A stretch of DNA of 47,712 nucleotides from Pseudoxanthomonas japonensis (lineage in GTDB: Bacteria > Pseudomonadota > Gammaproteobacteria > Xanthomonadales > Xanthomonadaceae), in the NCBI RefSeq assembly GCF_010093445.1, contig NZ_PDWW01000031.1, positions 1-47,712 of the forward strand, in the 5' to 3' direction. This document shows positions 34,239 through 42,512 of this stretch, one piece after another. The notes below the pieces were generated by a model. That model had not been told where the DNA came from. It searched no databases and was given only the letters and a program-made list of their open reading frames with translations. Positions within the stretch are counted from its first letter, which is position 1. Each line of letters opens with the position of its first letter. The position numbers and the translations under genes were made by a program.

Positions 34239-34766
34239 TTACTGCGGCACGCGCCGCAGCTTCGACACGTCGTAGCCCAGCGCTTCGATCTGCTTCACCC
34301 GGGCCTGGTAGTCGGCTTCCGGAATCCGCGGCGTGCGCGCCATCAGCCACACGTAGTCGCGCTTGCTGCGGCCGACGATGGTCTGCTGGTAATCGGCATC
34401 GACCCAGGCGATGACGTACTCGGCCTGGATCGGCCAGACGAACTGCATGTCCCACACCGCGCCGCCGCCATCGGGCTTCACCGTGCCGACGGGGTGCATG
34501 GTCTTCTCCGGGCCATCCAGCGCGCCCTTGCGGAAGCGGAACGTGGTCTGGATGCGGCCGTCGGGCATGCGGGCGTAGGACTCCACCGCTTTGTAGGCCT
34601 CGCGCTCCGGGAATGACGGGATGTGGGCGATGACGTACCAGTCGCCCATGAAACGGTCCACGTCCACCGGTGCGGCGGTCGGGATGGAAGGCTTGACGTT
34701 GCCCGAGCGGCAGGCGGCGGTGGTCGCCACGACCAGGGCGAGCAGCACGAAGGGCAGGGTGCGCAT
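34239..34766 (-). CDS. blc: Outer-membrane lipocalin (bacterial lipocalin Blc type)
   Basis: A 175-residue lipoprotein with lipobox 'VATTAAC' and a lipocalin barrel: 'VDVDRFMGDWYVIAHIPSFPE' (GxW motif), 'YVIAWVDADYQQTIVGRSKRDYVWLMARTP' (second and third conserved regions) and the C-terminal 'KIEALGYD'-like helix (QIEALGYD). Blc proteins bind fatty acids or lysophospholipids at the outer membrane. Its ATG follows the stop of the CFA-type gene by one base, so it is the last gene of the RpoE-linked lipid operon and could carry modified fatty acids or lyso-lipids. It converges with the LysR gene. Confidence 0.93.
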   Translation of the reverse strand: MRTLPFVLLALVVATTAACRSGNVKPSIPTAAPVDVDRFMGDWYVIAHIPSFPEREAYKAVESYARMPDGRIQTTFRFRKGALDGPEKTMHPVGTVKPDGGGAVWDMQFVWPIQAEYVIAWVDADYQQTIVGRSKRDYVWLMARTPRIPEADYQARVKQIEALGYDVSKLRRVPQ

Positions 34767-34767
34767 G

Positions 34768-35850
34768 TCAGTGCTCCCTGGCCGGACGATGGAAACGGTA
34801 ATGCGCCACCAGCCATTCCTGGCCATCGCGGTAGCCGAACAGTTCGGCGCAGGCCATCCAGAACATGCGCCAGCGCTGGTTCCACAGCGCCGCGGCCTCG
34901 CCGTAGGCCTCGCGCAGCACTGTCATCACCGCATCGCGGTTGGCGTCGTGCTGCGCCAGCCAGTGGTTGGCGGTGCGCTGGTAGTGGGTGCCGTCGAGCA
35001 GCCAGCGTTCCTGCAGCTTCAGGTGCTCCTGGAAGAACAGCAGCAGGTCGGCGGACGGCATCATGCCGCCGGTGAAGAAATGCCGGCCCATCCAGTTGTC
35101 CTCGCCCTGCGTCTCGAACGGGTACATCAGGTCGCGGTGGACGAAGATGTGCACGAACAGCGCGCCACTCGGTCGCAGCGCATCGTGGATGCGCCGCATC
35201 AGCGCCGCATGGTTGCTGACGTGTTCGAACATCTCCACCGACACGCAGCGGTCGAATGCCTGCGCCTCGAGCTGCAGCTGGTTGACGTCGCAGGTGATGA
35301 CGCGCACGTTGCCCAGGCCGCGTTCGGCGCAGCGCGCTTCGATGAACTGGCGTTGCGAGTGCGAATTGGACACCGCGGTGATGCGTGCGTTCGGGTAGCG
35401 CTCGGCCATCCACAGCGTCAGCGACCCCCAGCCGCAACCCAGTTCCAGGATGTCCTGCCCGTCGGCCAGCGCGGCACGCTCGCCGTACAGGGACAGCATC
35501 GCCTCTTCGGCCTGATCCAGTGTTTCGGTTCCCGTCGGGTAGTAGCAACTGCTGTACTTGAGCCGGTGGCCCAGGCAATGACGGAAGAAATCCGCCGGCA
35601 GTTCGTAATGCTGGCGGTTCGCGGCATCGGTATGCACGGCCAGCGCGCCCTGCCGGAGCGCGCGCAGGCGATGCGCGAGCAGCGCGGACTGCGCTTCCTG
35701 TCCGCCGTGGCGCTCGTCGCGCAGCCGCTGTGCGCACAGCTGACGGATGCCGTGGCGGACGAGTGCGTCGGGTAGCAGCCCGCGTTCGGCCAGGCCCAGC
35801 AGGCCGTGAGCGGCACGGTCGGCCGCCAGTTCTTCCACCATCGCGTTCAT
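34768..35850 (-). CDS. CFA-synthase-like SAM methyltransferase (paralogue 1)
   Basis: A 360-residue cytoplasmic S-adenosylmethionine methyltransferase of the cyclopropane fatty acid synthase family. After a ~90-residue variable N-terminus come 'HYELPADFFRHCLGHRLKYSSCYYP', the SAM site 'ILELGCGWGSLTLWMAERYP', 'ITAVSNSHSQRQFI' and 'VSVEMFEHVSNHAALM'. It lacks the usual lipid-binding N-terminal domain of true CFA synthase. Similar proteins occur with RpoE in Rhodobacter, where a relative methylates unsaturated acyl chains. ATG 35850 overlaps the DUF1295 stop (ATGA). It follows the order CFA-DUF1295-this gene-lipocalin. Confidence 0.87.
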   Translation of the reverse strand: MNAMVEELAADRAAHGLLGLAERGLLPDALVRHGIRQLCAQRLRDERHGGQEAQSALLAHRLRALRQGALAVHTDAANRQHYELPADFFRHCLGHRLKYSSCYYPTGTETLDQAEEAMLSLYGERAALADGQDILELGCGWGSLTLWMAERYPNARITAVSNSHSQRQFIEARCAERGLGNVRVITCDVNQLQLEAQAFDRCVSVEMFEHVSNHAALMRRIHDALRPSGALFVHIFVHRDLMYPFETQGEDNWMGRHFFTGGMMPSADLLLFFQEHLKLQERWLLDGTHYQRTANHWLAQHDANRDAVMTVLREAYGEAAALWNQRWRMFWMACAELFGYRDGQEWLVAHYRFHRPAREH

Positions 35851-36644
35851 CGTGTCGCCTCCTTGGTGGCGGATTTGGGAAACCAGGGGAACAGCATCGG
35901 CGTGGTGCGCTGGTACTCGCGGTATGCCTCGCCCCGCGTGCGCAGTGCCTGCGCTTCGGTGTACGGAATGCCGCTGATCCAGCGCAGGAACACGTACATC
36001 ACCACCGGCCCGCACCACGACAGCCACGCCCATGGCGAGCCGATGGCCAGGGCGATGTAGGCGAACCAGTGCAGCCATTCGAAGAAATAGTTGGGATGCC
36101 GGGAGTAGCGCCACAACCCTTCGCGGCAGGTCCTGCCGCGATTGGCCGGATCGGCGCGGAAGCGGGCCAGCTGGCGGTCGGCGATGGCCTCGCCGGCCAC
36201 GCTGCCGATCCAGATCGCCACTGCCAGCACGATCCACGGCCATGCGGTGTCCACCGGGCTGCGCGCGGCGGCGGCGAAAGGCAGGGCGAACAGCAGCACC
36301 AGCAACGCCTGCGCCATGAAGAACAGGAAGAACTTGCCCTGGTGCCCGTGCCAGTGTTCGCGCAGGTAGCGGTAGCGACCGTCTTCCGGTTCGCTGCGCA
36401 CGCGATGCCACAGGTGCAGCGCCAGCCGCGCACCCCACAGGCCGCCGAGCACGGCCAGGGCGATGCGTGCGGGCACCGCACCGTCGCCCAGCACGGCCAG
36501 CAGTACCGCGCTGCCGCCAACGCAGGCAGACCACAGCACATCGACGATGCCGGCGTTGTCGTGGCGCTTCTGCCACCACCAGCCGAGCGTCATCACGCCG
36601 GCAGCCAGCGCAGCGACGAGGCCGAGGGCGCCAAGCGGGTTCAT
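35847..36644 (-). CDS. DUF1295 membrane protein (steroid/fatty-acyl reductase-like)
   Basis: A 265-residue inner-membrane protein with about six helices. The C-terminal signature 'CREGLWRYSRHPNYFFEWLHWFAYIALAIG' and 'GIPYTEAQALRTRGEAYREYQRTTPMLFPW' place it in DUF1295, related to steroid 5-alpha-reductases and isoprenylcysteine methyltransferases. The family is thought to include NADPH-dependent reductases of unsaturated lipids. It overlaps both neighbours by four bases (ATGA), between two CFA-type genes, so it probably acts on the same acyl chain. Confidence 0.9.
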   Translation of the reverse strand: MNPLGALGLVAALAAGVMTLGWWWQKRHDNAGIVDVLWSACVGGSAVLLAVLGDGAVPARIALAVLGGLWGARLALHLWHRVRSEPEDGRYRYLREHWHGHQGKFFLFFMAQALLVLLFALPFAAAARSPVDTAWPWIVLAVAIWIGSVAGEAIADRQLARFRADPANRGRTCREGLWRYSRHPNYFFEWLHWFAYIALAIGSPWAWLSWCGPVVMYVFLRWISGIPYTEAQALRTRGEAYREYQRTTPMLFPWFPKSATKEATR

Positions 36645-37888
36645 GCCGTCGCCCCGTGCGTGGGTCGCGCCATCAGCAGGTGCGACACGCCGATGGAACG
36701 TTCCAGGAATCCACCCTCGCAGTACGCCAGGTAGAACTCCCACAGGCGGATGAAGCGTTCGTCGAACCCCTGCGCGCGCACCTCGGGCAGGCGGGTCATG
36801 AAGCGGCGCCGCCACGCGCGCAGCGTGTAGGCGTACGACAGGCCGAAATCCTCCTGGTGGACGACCTGCAGGTCGCTGGCGCGGGTCTTGGCGCCGTACA
36901 TCGCCTCCAGCGACGGAATGAAACTGCCCGGAAACACAAAGCGCTTGATGTAGTCCACCGAATCGCGCGCCTGTACGTAACGGTGGTCCTCGATGGTGAT
37001 CGCCTGGAGCAAGGCCTGACCCCCGGGCCGCAGCAGGCTGCCGAGTTTTCCGAAGAAGGTGTCGAGGTACTGTGCGCCGATCGCCTCGATCATCTCGATC
37101 GACACCAGCTTGTCGTACGTACCCTGCAGGTCGCGGTAGTCCTGCAGCAGCAGGGTGACGCGGTCCTGCAGGCCGGCGGCGGCCACGCGCTGGCTGGCCA
37201 GCGCGTGCTGTTCGCGCGAGATCGTGGTGGTGGTGACGTGCGCGCCGCAGTGGCGCGCGGCGTGCAGGGCGAAACCGCCCCAACCGGTACCGATCTCGAT
37301 GACGCGATCGTCGGGCCCCAGCGCCAGCTTGCGGCAGACGGTGTCCAGCTTGCGGTACGACGCGGTATCCAGGTCGTCGTCCGGCGAGGCGAACATCGCC
37401 GACGAGTACATCAGGTCCGGCGACAGGAACAGTGCGAAGAAGTCGTTGCCCAGGTCGTAGTGCGCGGCGATGTTGCGGCGGCTGCCCTCGCGGGTATTGC
37501 GGCGCAGCGCATGCCAGCTGCGCAGCGCCCAGCCGCCCAGTCGCGCCAGCCCGCCTTCCATGCCGTCGAGCAGCGCCCGGTTGCGCACCAGCAGGCGCAC
37601 CAGGCCCACCAGGTCGTCGCAGCGCCACTGGCCCTCGATCCACGACTCGCCCGCGCCGACGCTGCCCTGTGCCGCGACCGCGCGATAGAAGGCCGGATCG
37701 TCGATCCACAGGTGGACGGTCGGCAGCGCACCTTCGCCGGGCGTGCCGAAACGGTGCTCGCCCAGCGCATCGCTGACCACCAGGACGCCATGGTCCAGCG
37801 CATCCAGGCGCGCCAGCAGCTGCGAGCGCAGCAGCCGGTCGAGCGCGCCATAGGACGGTGCAGCGGAAACGTCGACGATCTGGTTCAT
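36641..37888 (-). CDS. cfa: Cyclopropane-fatty-acyl-phospholipid synthase family protein (paralogue 2)
   Basis: A 415-residue SAM methyltransferase closer to genuine CFA synthase. The N-terminal lipid-binding domain is present (~20-120), then 'NIAAHYDLGNDFFALFLSPDLMYSSAMFASPDDDLDTA', the SAM site 'VIEIGTGWGGFALHAARHCG', 'TTTISREQHALA', 'SIEMIEAIG' and 'YIKRFVFPGSFIPSLE', followed by the usual C-terminal 'EDFGLSYAYTLRAWRRRF'. CFA synthase adds methylene across the double bond of membrane phospholipid acyl chains. It overlaps both the DUF1365 stop and the DUF1295 start by ATGA. The general symbol cfa is used; the product may not be cyclopropane. Confidence 0.9.
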   Translation of the reverse strand: MNQIVDVSAAPSYGALDRLLRSQLLARLDALDHGVLVVSDALGEHRFGTPGEGALPTVHLWIDDPAFYRAVAAQGSVGAGESWIEGQWRCDDLVGLVRLLVRNRALLDGMEGGLARLGGWALRSWHALRRNTREGSRRNIAAHYDLGNDFFALFLSPDLMYSSAMFASPDDDLDTASYRKLDTVCRKLALGPDDRVIEIGTGWGGFALHAARHCGAHVTTTTISREQHALASQRVAAAGLQDRVTLLLQDYRDLQGTYDKLVSIEMIEAIGAQYLDTFFGKLGSLLRPGGQALLQAITIEDHRYVQARDSVDYIKRFVFPGSFIPSLEAMYGAKTRASDLQVVHQEDFGLSYAYTLRAWRRRFMTRLPEVRAQGFDERFIRLWEFYLAYCEGGFLERSIGVSHLLMARPTHGATA

Positions 37889-38661
37889 GGGGTCTCGCGG
37901 GCAAGAGGGGAGTGGTCGTACACGGGCGTGCGTTTCAGCCACAGGCGCAGCGCCTGCCAGTGGATGCCGCCGATCACCTGCGCGGTCATCAGCGGGTAGC
38001 GCCACAGCACGCGTGCCAGCGAGGCGCCGTCCAAGGGTCGCCGCAGCAGCGTCAGCGTGGCGTCGAAGGCGCGCTGACCGCCGCGATCCACCTGCATGTG
38101 CACGCGCAGCGCCTCGTCGGGCGTGCCGAAGCGCCACTGGTAGGCACAGTCCATCGGCAGGAACGGCGAGACATGGAAGGCCTTGTCGAAGCCCCATTGC
38201 CAGCCGTCGCCGTACGGCATGCCATCGCGTACCGGCAGCACGTAACTGTGGCGTTCGCGCCACGGCGTGTTGGTGATCTCCGCGACCACCGCCTCCAGCG
38301 TGGTGCCGTCGGGCTGGAAGCAGTAGTAGAAGCTCACCGGATTGAAGACGTAGCCGCCGTAACGCAGGTGCGTGAGCAGGCGCACGGGGCCACGCGGGCG
38401 ATGACCTACATCGCGTTCGACACGGTCGCGCACGGCGTCGGCCAGTGGCTGGTCGTGCGGTGCGAGGTAGTCGCTGCGGCGGAACTCGGCCAGGTTGCGG
38501 CGATCGACCGACCACAGCCATCGCCGGTCGAACACGCGGTCCAGTTCGTCCAGGTCCAGATACAGCTGCGCCATGCGGTAGCGGAACGCGTGCGGCCGTG
38601 GCGTGTGGCGCCGGTGGCGCACCATGCCTTCGTAGACCGCGCTGGCCAGGGGCGTACTCAC
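37885..38661 (-). CDS. DUF1365 family protein
   Basis: A 258-residue protein of DUF1365, commonly found between an FAD oxidoreductase and a CFA-type gene. Typical blocks: 'SAVYEGMVRHRRHTPRPHAFRYRMAQLYLDLDEL', 'LLTHLRYGGYVFNPVSFYYCF', 'VVAEITNTPWRERHSYVL', 'KAFHVSPFLPMDCAYQWRF'. No signal or clear membrane helix; probably cytoplasmic or peripheral. Function unknown, but always tied to CFA-related operons. Starts at GTG 38661, overlapping the oxidoreductase stop by GTGA, and its stop overlaps the next ATG. Confidence 0.93.
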   Translation of the reverse strand: MSTPLASAVYEGMVRHRRHTPRPHAFRYRMAQLYLDLDELDRVFDRRWLWSVDRRNLAEFRRSDYLAPHDQPLADAVRDRVERDVGHRPRGPVRLLTHLRYGGYVFNPVSFYYCFQPDGTTLEAVVAEITNTPWRERHSYVLPVRDGMPYGDGWQWGFDKAFHVSPFLPMDCAYQWRFGTPDEALRVHMQVDRGGQRAFDATLTLLRRPLDGASLARVLWRYPLMTAQVIGGIHWQALRLWLKRTPVYDHSPLARETP

Positions 38662-39935
38662 GCCGTCACCGCCTCCGCCGCGTATCGCGCGTCGGCCGGC
38701 GTCGCTTCCAGCGCGTCGACCACCTCGCGCGCACTGCGGATACCGTCTTCGTGGAAGCCCCACCCCCAGTAGGCACCCGCGAACCACGTGCGCCGCTGCC
38801 CCTGGATCTCCGCCTTGCGGCGCTGCGCCGCCACCATCGCATGGTCGTACACAGGGTGGCGGTAATGCATGCGGCGCAGGATCCGCGCGGGATCGATGGC
38901 GTCGCTGCGGTTGAGGGTCACCACGAACGGCTCGGGCGACTCCACGCCCTGAAGCAGGTTCATGCAATAGCTGACCGTGCAGGGCGCGGATGGATCTCGC
39001 GGCACGTGCGCGTTCCATGCGGCCCACGCCTTGCGTCGGCGCGGAAGCAGGCGGGCGTCGGTATGCAGCACGGTGTCGTTGGACTGATAGCGGATGGCGC
39101 CCAGCACGCCGCGTTCGCGCGCGTCGGCATCGTGCAGCAGGCGCAGCGCATCGTCGCTGTGGCAGGCCATCACCACGTGATCGAAGCGTTCGGTGCCGGT
39201 GGCCGTGACGACGCCGACCTTGTCTTCGCATCGCAGCACGGCGTGCACCGGCGTGGCCACGCGCTCCTGCACGCGCCAGCGCTCGCGCAGCGCTGCGACG
39301 TATGTCGCCGAGCCACCGGCGACCACGCGCCATGGCGACCGCTCGCCCAGCGTCAGCATGTGGTGGTTGGCCATGAACTGCACCAGATACCGCGCCGGGA
39401 AGGCCAGGATGCCCTGCGGCGGCGAGGACCACAGCGCCGAGGCCATCGGCACCAGATGTTCGTCACGGAACATCGCGCCGTAACCGCCTCGCTCGAGATA
39501 TTCGCCTAGCGTCGGGCCGGTGTCGTCGCCCTCCAGCAACGCGGGCGCTTCGCGGTAGAAGCGTGCGAGATCGCGCAACATGCCCCAGAAGCGCGGCGAT
39601 GCAAGGTTGCGGCGCTGGCAGAACAGCGTGTCCAGCGAGGTCGCGTTGTACTCCATGCCGCTGCGTTCGCTGTGTACGGAGAAGCTCATCGTGGTCGGCT
39701 GCGACGCCACGCCCAGTTCGTCGAACAGGCCGCACAGCAACGGATAGTGGTCCGGGTTGAAGACGATGAAGCCGCTGTCGATCCGGTAGTCGCGTCCGGC
39801 CTGTTGGACCGTGTGCGTGTGGGTGTGTCCGCCCAGATAGTCGTTGGCCTCGAACAGCACCACGTCGTGCCGCTGCGACAGCCACCAGGCCGAGGCCAGC
39901 CCGGCGATGCCCGATCCGATCACCGCGATCCGCAT
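38658..39935 (-). CDS. FAD-dependent amine-oxidase-like oxidoreductase
   Basis: A 425-residue flavoprotein with the dinucleotide motif 'IAVIGSGIAGLASAWWLSQ' at its very start, then 'VVLFEANDYLGGHTHT' and 'YRIDSGFIVFNPDHYPLL'. The C-terminus has 'TWFAGAYWGWGFHEDGIRSAREVVDALE', the FAD-contact block. It belongs to the NAD(P)/FAD amine-oxidase group seen next to DUF1365 and CFA genes. A relative in Rhodobacter lies in the RpoE operon and is needed for the response to singlet oxygen, as I recall. Its likely role is oxidation or reduction of a lipid intermediate. It follows the desaturase stop by two bases. Confidence 0.92.
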   Translation of the reverse strand: MRIAVIGSGIAGLASAWWLSQRHDVVLFEANDYLGGHTHTHTVQQAGRDYRIDSGFIVFNPDHYPLLCGLFDELGVASQPTTMSFSVHSERSGMEYNATSLDTLFCQRRNLASPRFWGMLRDLARFYREAPALLEGDDTGPTLGEYLERGGYGAMFRDEHLVPMASALWSSPPQGILAFPARYLVQFMANHHMLTLGERSPWRVVAGGSATYVAALRERWRVQERVATPVHAVLRCEDKVGVVTATGTERFDHVVMACHSDDALRLLHDADARERGVLGAIRYQSNDTVLHTDARLLPRRRKAWAAWNAHVPRDPSAPCTVSYCMNLLQGVESPEPFVVTLNRSDAIDPARILRRMHYRHPVYDHAMVAAQRRKAEIQGQRRTWFAGAYWGWGFHEDGIRSAREVVDALEATPADARYAAEAVTA

Positions 39936-39937
39936 GC

Positions 39938-40891
39938 TCAGCGCCTCGCCTTGGCCAGCACCCAGGCGGGTACGGGCTTGAGATCGCGCACCAGCCCGAG
40001 CAGCGCCATCGCGCGCAGGCCATACCAGGTCAGGTCGATTTCCCACCAGCGGAAGCCCTGGCGCGCGGTGCCCGGGAAGAAGTGATGATTGTTGTGCCAG
40101 CCCTCGCCGAAGGTCAGCAGTGCCAGCCACAGGTTGTTGCGGCTGTCGTCGCGGGTATCGAAGCGACGCTTGCCGAAGCGGTGCGCCAGCGAGTTGATGG
40201 TGACCGTGGCATGGAACAGCACGACGGTCGAGATGAAGAAGCCCCAGACCAGCAGTTGCGGGCCGCTGGTATCGAGCGAAGGAGCGACCCGTTCCAGCAC
40301 CGCGCCGAGTGCATAGAGGCCGGCGGCGAGCACGACGGGAACGACGGTGTCGTAGCGGTCCAGCCAGCGCAGCTCCGGATAGCGCGCCAGGTCGGGAATG
40401 CGCGACCAGTCGGTCCGGAAGCCTTCCCGGGTGAGGAACCAGCCGGCATGGCTGCGCCAGAACCCGTGCACGGTCGGGGAATGCGGGTCGGCGACCGTAT
40501 CCGCATGGCGATGATGGTTGCGATGGTGCGCGGCCCACCACAGCGGACCGCGCTGCACGCTGGAGGCGCCGATCAGCGCGAACACGAACTGCAGCACGCG
40601 CGAGGTCTGGAACGTGCGGTGCGAAAAGTAGCGATGGTAGAAGCCGGTGATGGCGAACATACGCACCGCGTACAGCGCCACCGCCACGATCACCGCCACG
40701 GGCGACACGCCCACCCAGAACACGGCGAGGCAGGCGAGGTGCAGCCCGACGAACGGCACCGCACGCAGCCAGTCGATCCGGTCGCCGCCGCCCTGGTCCT
40801 CGTCCGGCGACTGGGTGTCGAACCAGCGCCGCAGCGCCGCGATCCTGCGTGGCGCCGGCGGAAGAGGGGAGGAATCGCTGGCCGGCATCAT
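39938..40891 (-). CDS. Membrane acyl-CoA/acyl-lipid desaturase
   Basis: A 317-residue membrane di-iron desaturase. Three histidine boxes are intact: 'HRYFSH' (first), '[10 protein letters not shown]' (second; HxxHH type) and 'HNNHHFFPG' (third). Four helices lie around them. It should introduce a cis double bond, likely delta-9, into a saturated acyl chain. Start ATG 40891 (MMPASDSS) fits a GAGA upstream; a longer start at 40936 is less likely. It precedes the FAD oxidoreductase and could supply the unsaturated chain that the two CFA-type enzymes modify. Confidence 0.92.
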   Translation of the reverse strand: MMPASDSSPLPPAPRRIAALRRWFDTQSPDEDQGGGDRIDWLRAVPFVGLHLACLAVFWVGVSPVAVIVAVALYAVRMFAITGFYHRYFSHRTFQTSRVLQFVFALIGASSVQRGPLWWAAHHRNHHRHADTVADPHSPTVHGFWRSHAGWFLTREGFRTDWSRIPDLARYPELRWLDRYDTVVPVVLAAGLYALGAVLERVAPSLDTSGPQLLVWGFFISTVVLFHATVTINSLAHRFGKRRFDTRDDSRNNLWLALLTFGEGWHNNHHFFPGTARQGFRWWEIDLTWYGLRAMALLGLVRDLKPVPAWVLAKARR

Positions 40892-40954
40892 GGAGTCTCG
40901 ATCACTTGAACCCTTACTACGGACGAACGCCCGCATCGGATGCGTGAAGGACGC

Positions 40955-41743
40955 TCATGCCTGACATTGGCGCACCAGCGGCGTGGCCAGCGCCTGCTGC
41001 AGCGCGCGCGCCTCCGCCGGCGCGGCCGGCTGCGGAAACACGATGCGCACGTCCTGATGCCGGCCCTTCGCATCGCGGATCGTGGCGATGCCGGCGAATT
41101 CGAGCAGGCGCTGGTCGGTCTCGGCATATGTCAGCTGCATCGTCGGTGCGACGAAGCCGTACCAGCGGTCCAGTTTCATCGACAGGCGCCGGGCCGCGAC
41201 GCCGTTCCAGCGCACCTCGGGTCCTGGATCCAGGCGTACCGGCACGAAGTCGAAGCGGCTCGGCAGCAGGAACGGTTGCGTTACCGGCCGTCCCGCATTC
41301 AAGGCATCCCAGTGCAGGCGCACGCTGGCGTCGAACCCGGCATCGATCACCGCGCCGGTCGGTGCCGTCACGGTGCGCTCCTTCGCGCGGCCGCCCGCAG
41401 CCTCCTGGACGTAGACTACCCGCCCGCCCGCGGTGCTGCGGACCCCTTCGCGATAGCCGTCGCGCGCGTCCTCGAAGGCGAAGTCCGGCGCCTGGGCGGT
41501 GGGTCGCTCCACCACCGTCTTGCGGGCGAACGCCCGACCATCCGCGCACCGGTACAGCACCAGACGGCGCGCCGCGCCGTCCTGCCGGTAGCGCCAGTGC
41601 GACTCGCGGTAGAGCACGGCCTGCCCCTTGCGGGCGTAGGCGGTGGCTTCCTGGCGGGTTACCTCGGTCGTGGCGCTTGCCCGAGGGACGGGCAGCAGCA
41701 GAACGGCCAGGGCAATCGGGAGGGCGGCGGGACGACAGGGCAT
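40955..41743 (-). CDS. Exported protein of unknown function, first gene of the lipid operon
   Basis: A 262-residue protein with a Sec signal (1-24, ASA-TTE) and no domain I can name with confidence. The mature sequence has beta-rich, charged character ('LYRESHWRYRQDGAARRLVLYRCADG', 'VRLHWDALNAGRPVTQPFLLPSRFDFVPVRL', 'RRLSMKLDRWYGFVAPTMQLTYAE'), suggesting a periplasmic beta fold with an internal hydrophobic pocket, perhaps a lipid-binding barrel. It is the nearest gene to the divergent rpoE-chrR promoter, and the desaturase starts 63 bases after its stop. It should be a direct RpoE target. Confidence 0.8.
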   Translation of the reverse strand: MPCRPAALPIALAVLLLPVPRASATTEVTRQEATAYARKGQAVLYRESHWRYRQDGAARRLVLYRCADGRAFARKTVVERPTAQAPDFAFEDARDGYREGVRSTAGGRVVYVQEAAGGRAKERTVTAPTGAVIDAGFDASVRLHWDALNAGRPVTQPFLLPSRFDFVPVRLDPGPEVRWNGVAARRLSMKLDRWYGFVAPTMQLTYAETDQRLLEFAGIATIRDAKGRHQDVRIVFPQPAAPAEARALQQALATPLVRQCQA

Positions 41744-41835
41744 GGGCAGGATCCGTTGGAGCGTCGGCAGGTTCTACGCAGCCGCGCGCCCGACGGATGC
41801 CTGGCGCCGTTCAGGCCGGCTGCATCCGAAGCCCG

Positions 41836-41864
41836 GTCATCTTCGTAGAGAGCGTCATCACGAA
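41836..41864. promoter_or_regulatory. Repeats in the divergent RpoE control region
   Basis: The 142-bp gap between the exported protein and rpoE contains GTCATC twice (41836-41841 and 41854-41859), an 18-bp direct repeat, and TTCGT/ACGAA (41842-41846 and 41860-41864) as an inverted repeat. They could be sigma-factor -35 elements for one or both directions, but I cannot match them to a known ECF consensus by eye. Confidence 0.35.
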
Positions 41865-41885
41865 CGCAGCGGGACCTGGCATACC

Positions 41886-42512
41886 ATGCCCACCGACCTC
41901 ACAAGGAGACCGTCGCCCCCTCGGGCGGCACGTCCGGTGTCCACCCCCACGCCCGTTCCGCGCGATGCCCACGACTGGACCGGCGACATGCTCGCCGTCG
42001 CCCGCGTGCGCTGCCGTGCCAGCTTCCTGCGCATCTACGACCACTTCATGCCGCGCCTGTGCCTCTACCTGCGCGGTCTGGGCTGTCCTGAAGCGGTCGC
42101 CGAAGAGTTGGGGCAGGAGGCGCTCCTGCGCCTGTGGCAGCGCGCCGACCGGTACGACCCGCAGCAGGGCGCGGTGTCGACCTGGCTGTTCCGGATCGGA
42201 CGCAACCTGCATATCGACCGCATCCGGCGCGAGCCGGGCTGGGTGCAGATCCTGGAGGATGCCGGTCCGGCGGCCGACGAGGAAATGGCGCGTCCCTTCT
42301 CCTCGGCCGAGGACCACGCGGAGCACGCGCACCTGCAGCGTCGCATCGACGACCTGCCGGCGGTGCAGGCACGGCTGATGCGCATGTCCTACTTCGAGGC
42401 CAAGAGCCACCAGGAAATCGCCGACGAGCTGCAGATGCCGCTGGGCACCGTGAAATCCCACCTGCGCCGCGCGTTCCTGCGGCTTCAGGGTCAAGTACGA
42501 GGTCAGTCGTGA
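41886..42512 (+). CDS. rpoE: ECF sigma factor, RpoE/ECF11 type
   Basis: A 208-residue RNA polymerase sigma factor with region 2 ('FLRIYDHFMPRLCLYLRGLGCPEAVAEELGQEALLRLWQRADRYDPQQGAVSTWLFRIGRNLHIDRIRRE') and region 4 ('AEHAHLQRRIDDLPAVQARLMRMSYFEAKSHQEIADELQMPLGTVKSHLRRAFLRLQG'). In Rhodobacter sphaeroides the RpoE paired with ChrR drives the singlet-oxygen response. The stop overlaps the GTG of the anti-sigma gene, a typical sigma/anti-sigma coupling. It diverges from the lipid operon. Confidence 0.92.
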   Translation: MPTDLTRRPSPPRAARPVSTPTPVPRDAHDWTGDMLAVARVRCRASFLRIYDHFMPRLCLYLRGLGCPEAVAEELGQEALLRLWQRADRYDPQQGAVSTWLFRIGRNLHIDRIRREPGWVQILEDAGPAADEEMARPFSSAEDHAEHAHLQRRIDDLPAVQARLMRMSYFEAKSHQEIADELQMPLGTVKSHLRRAFLRLQGQVRGQS

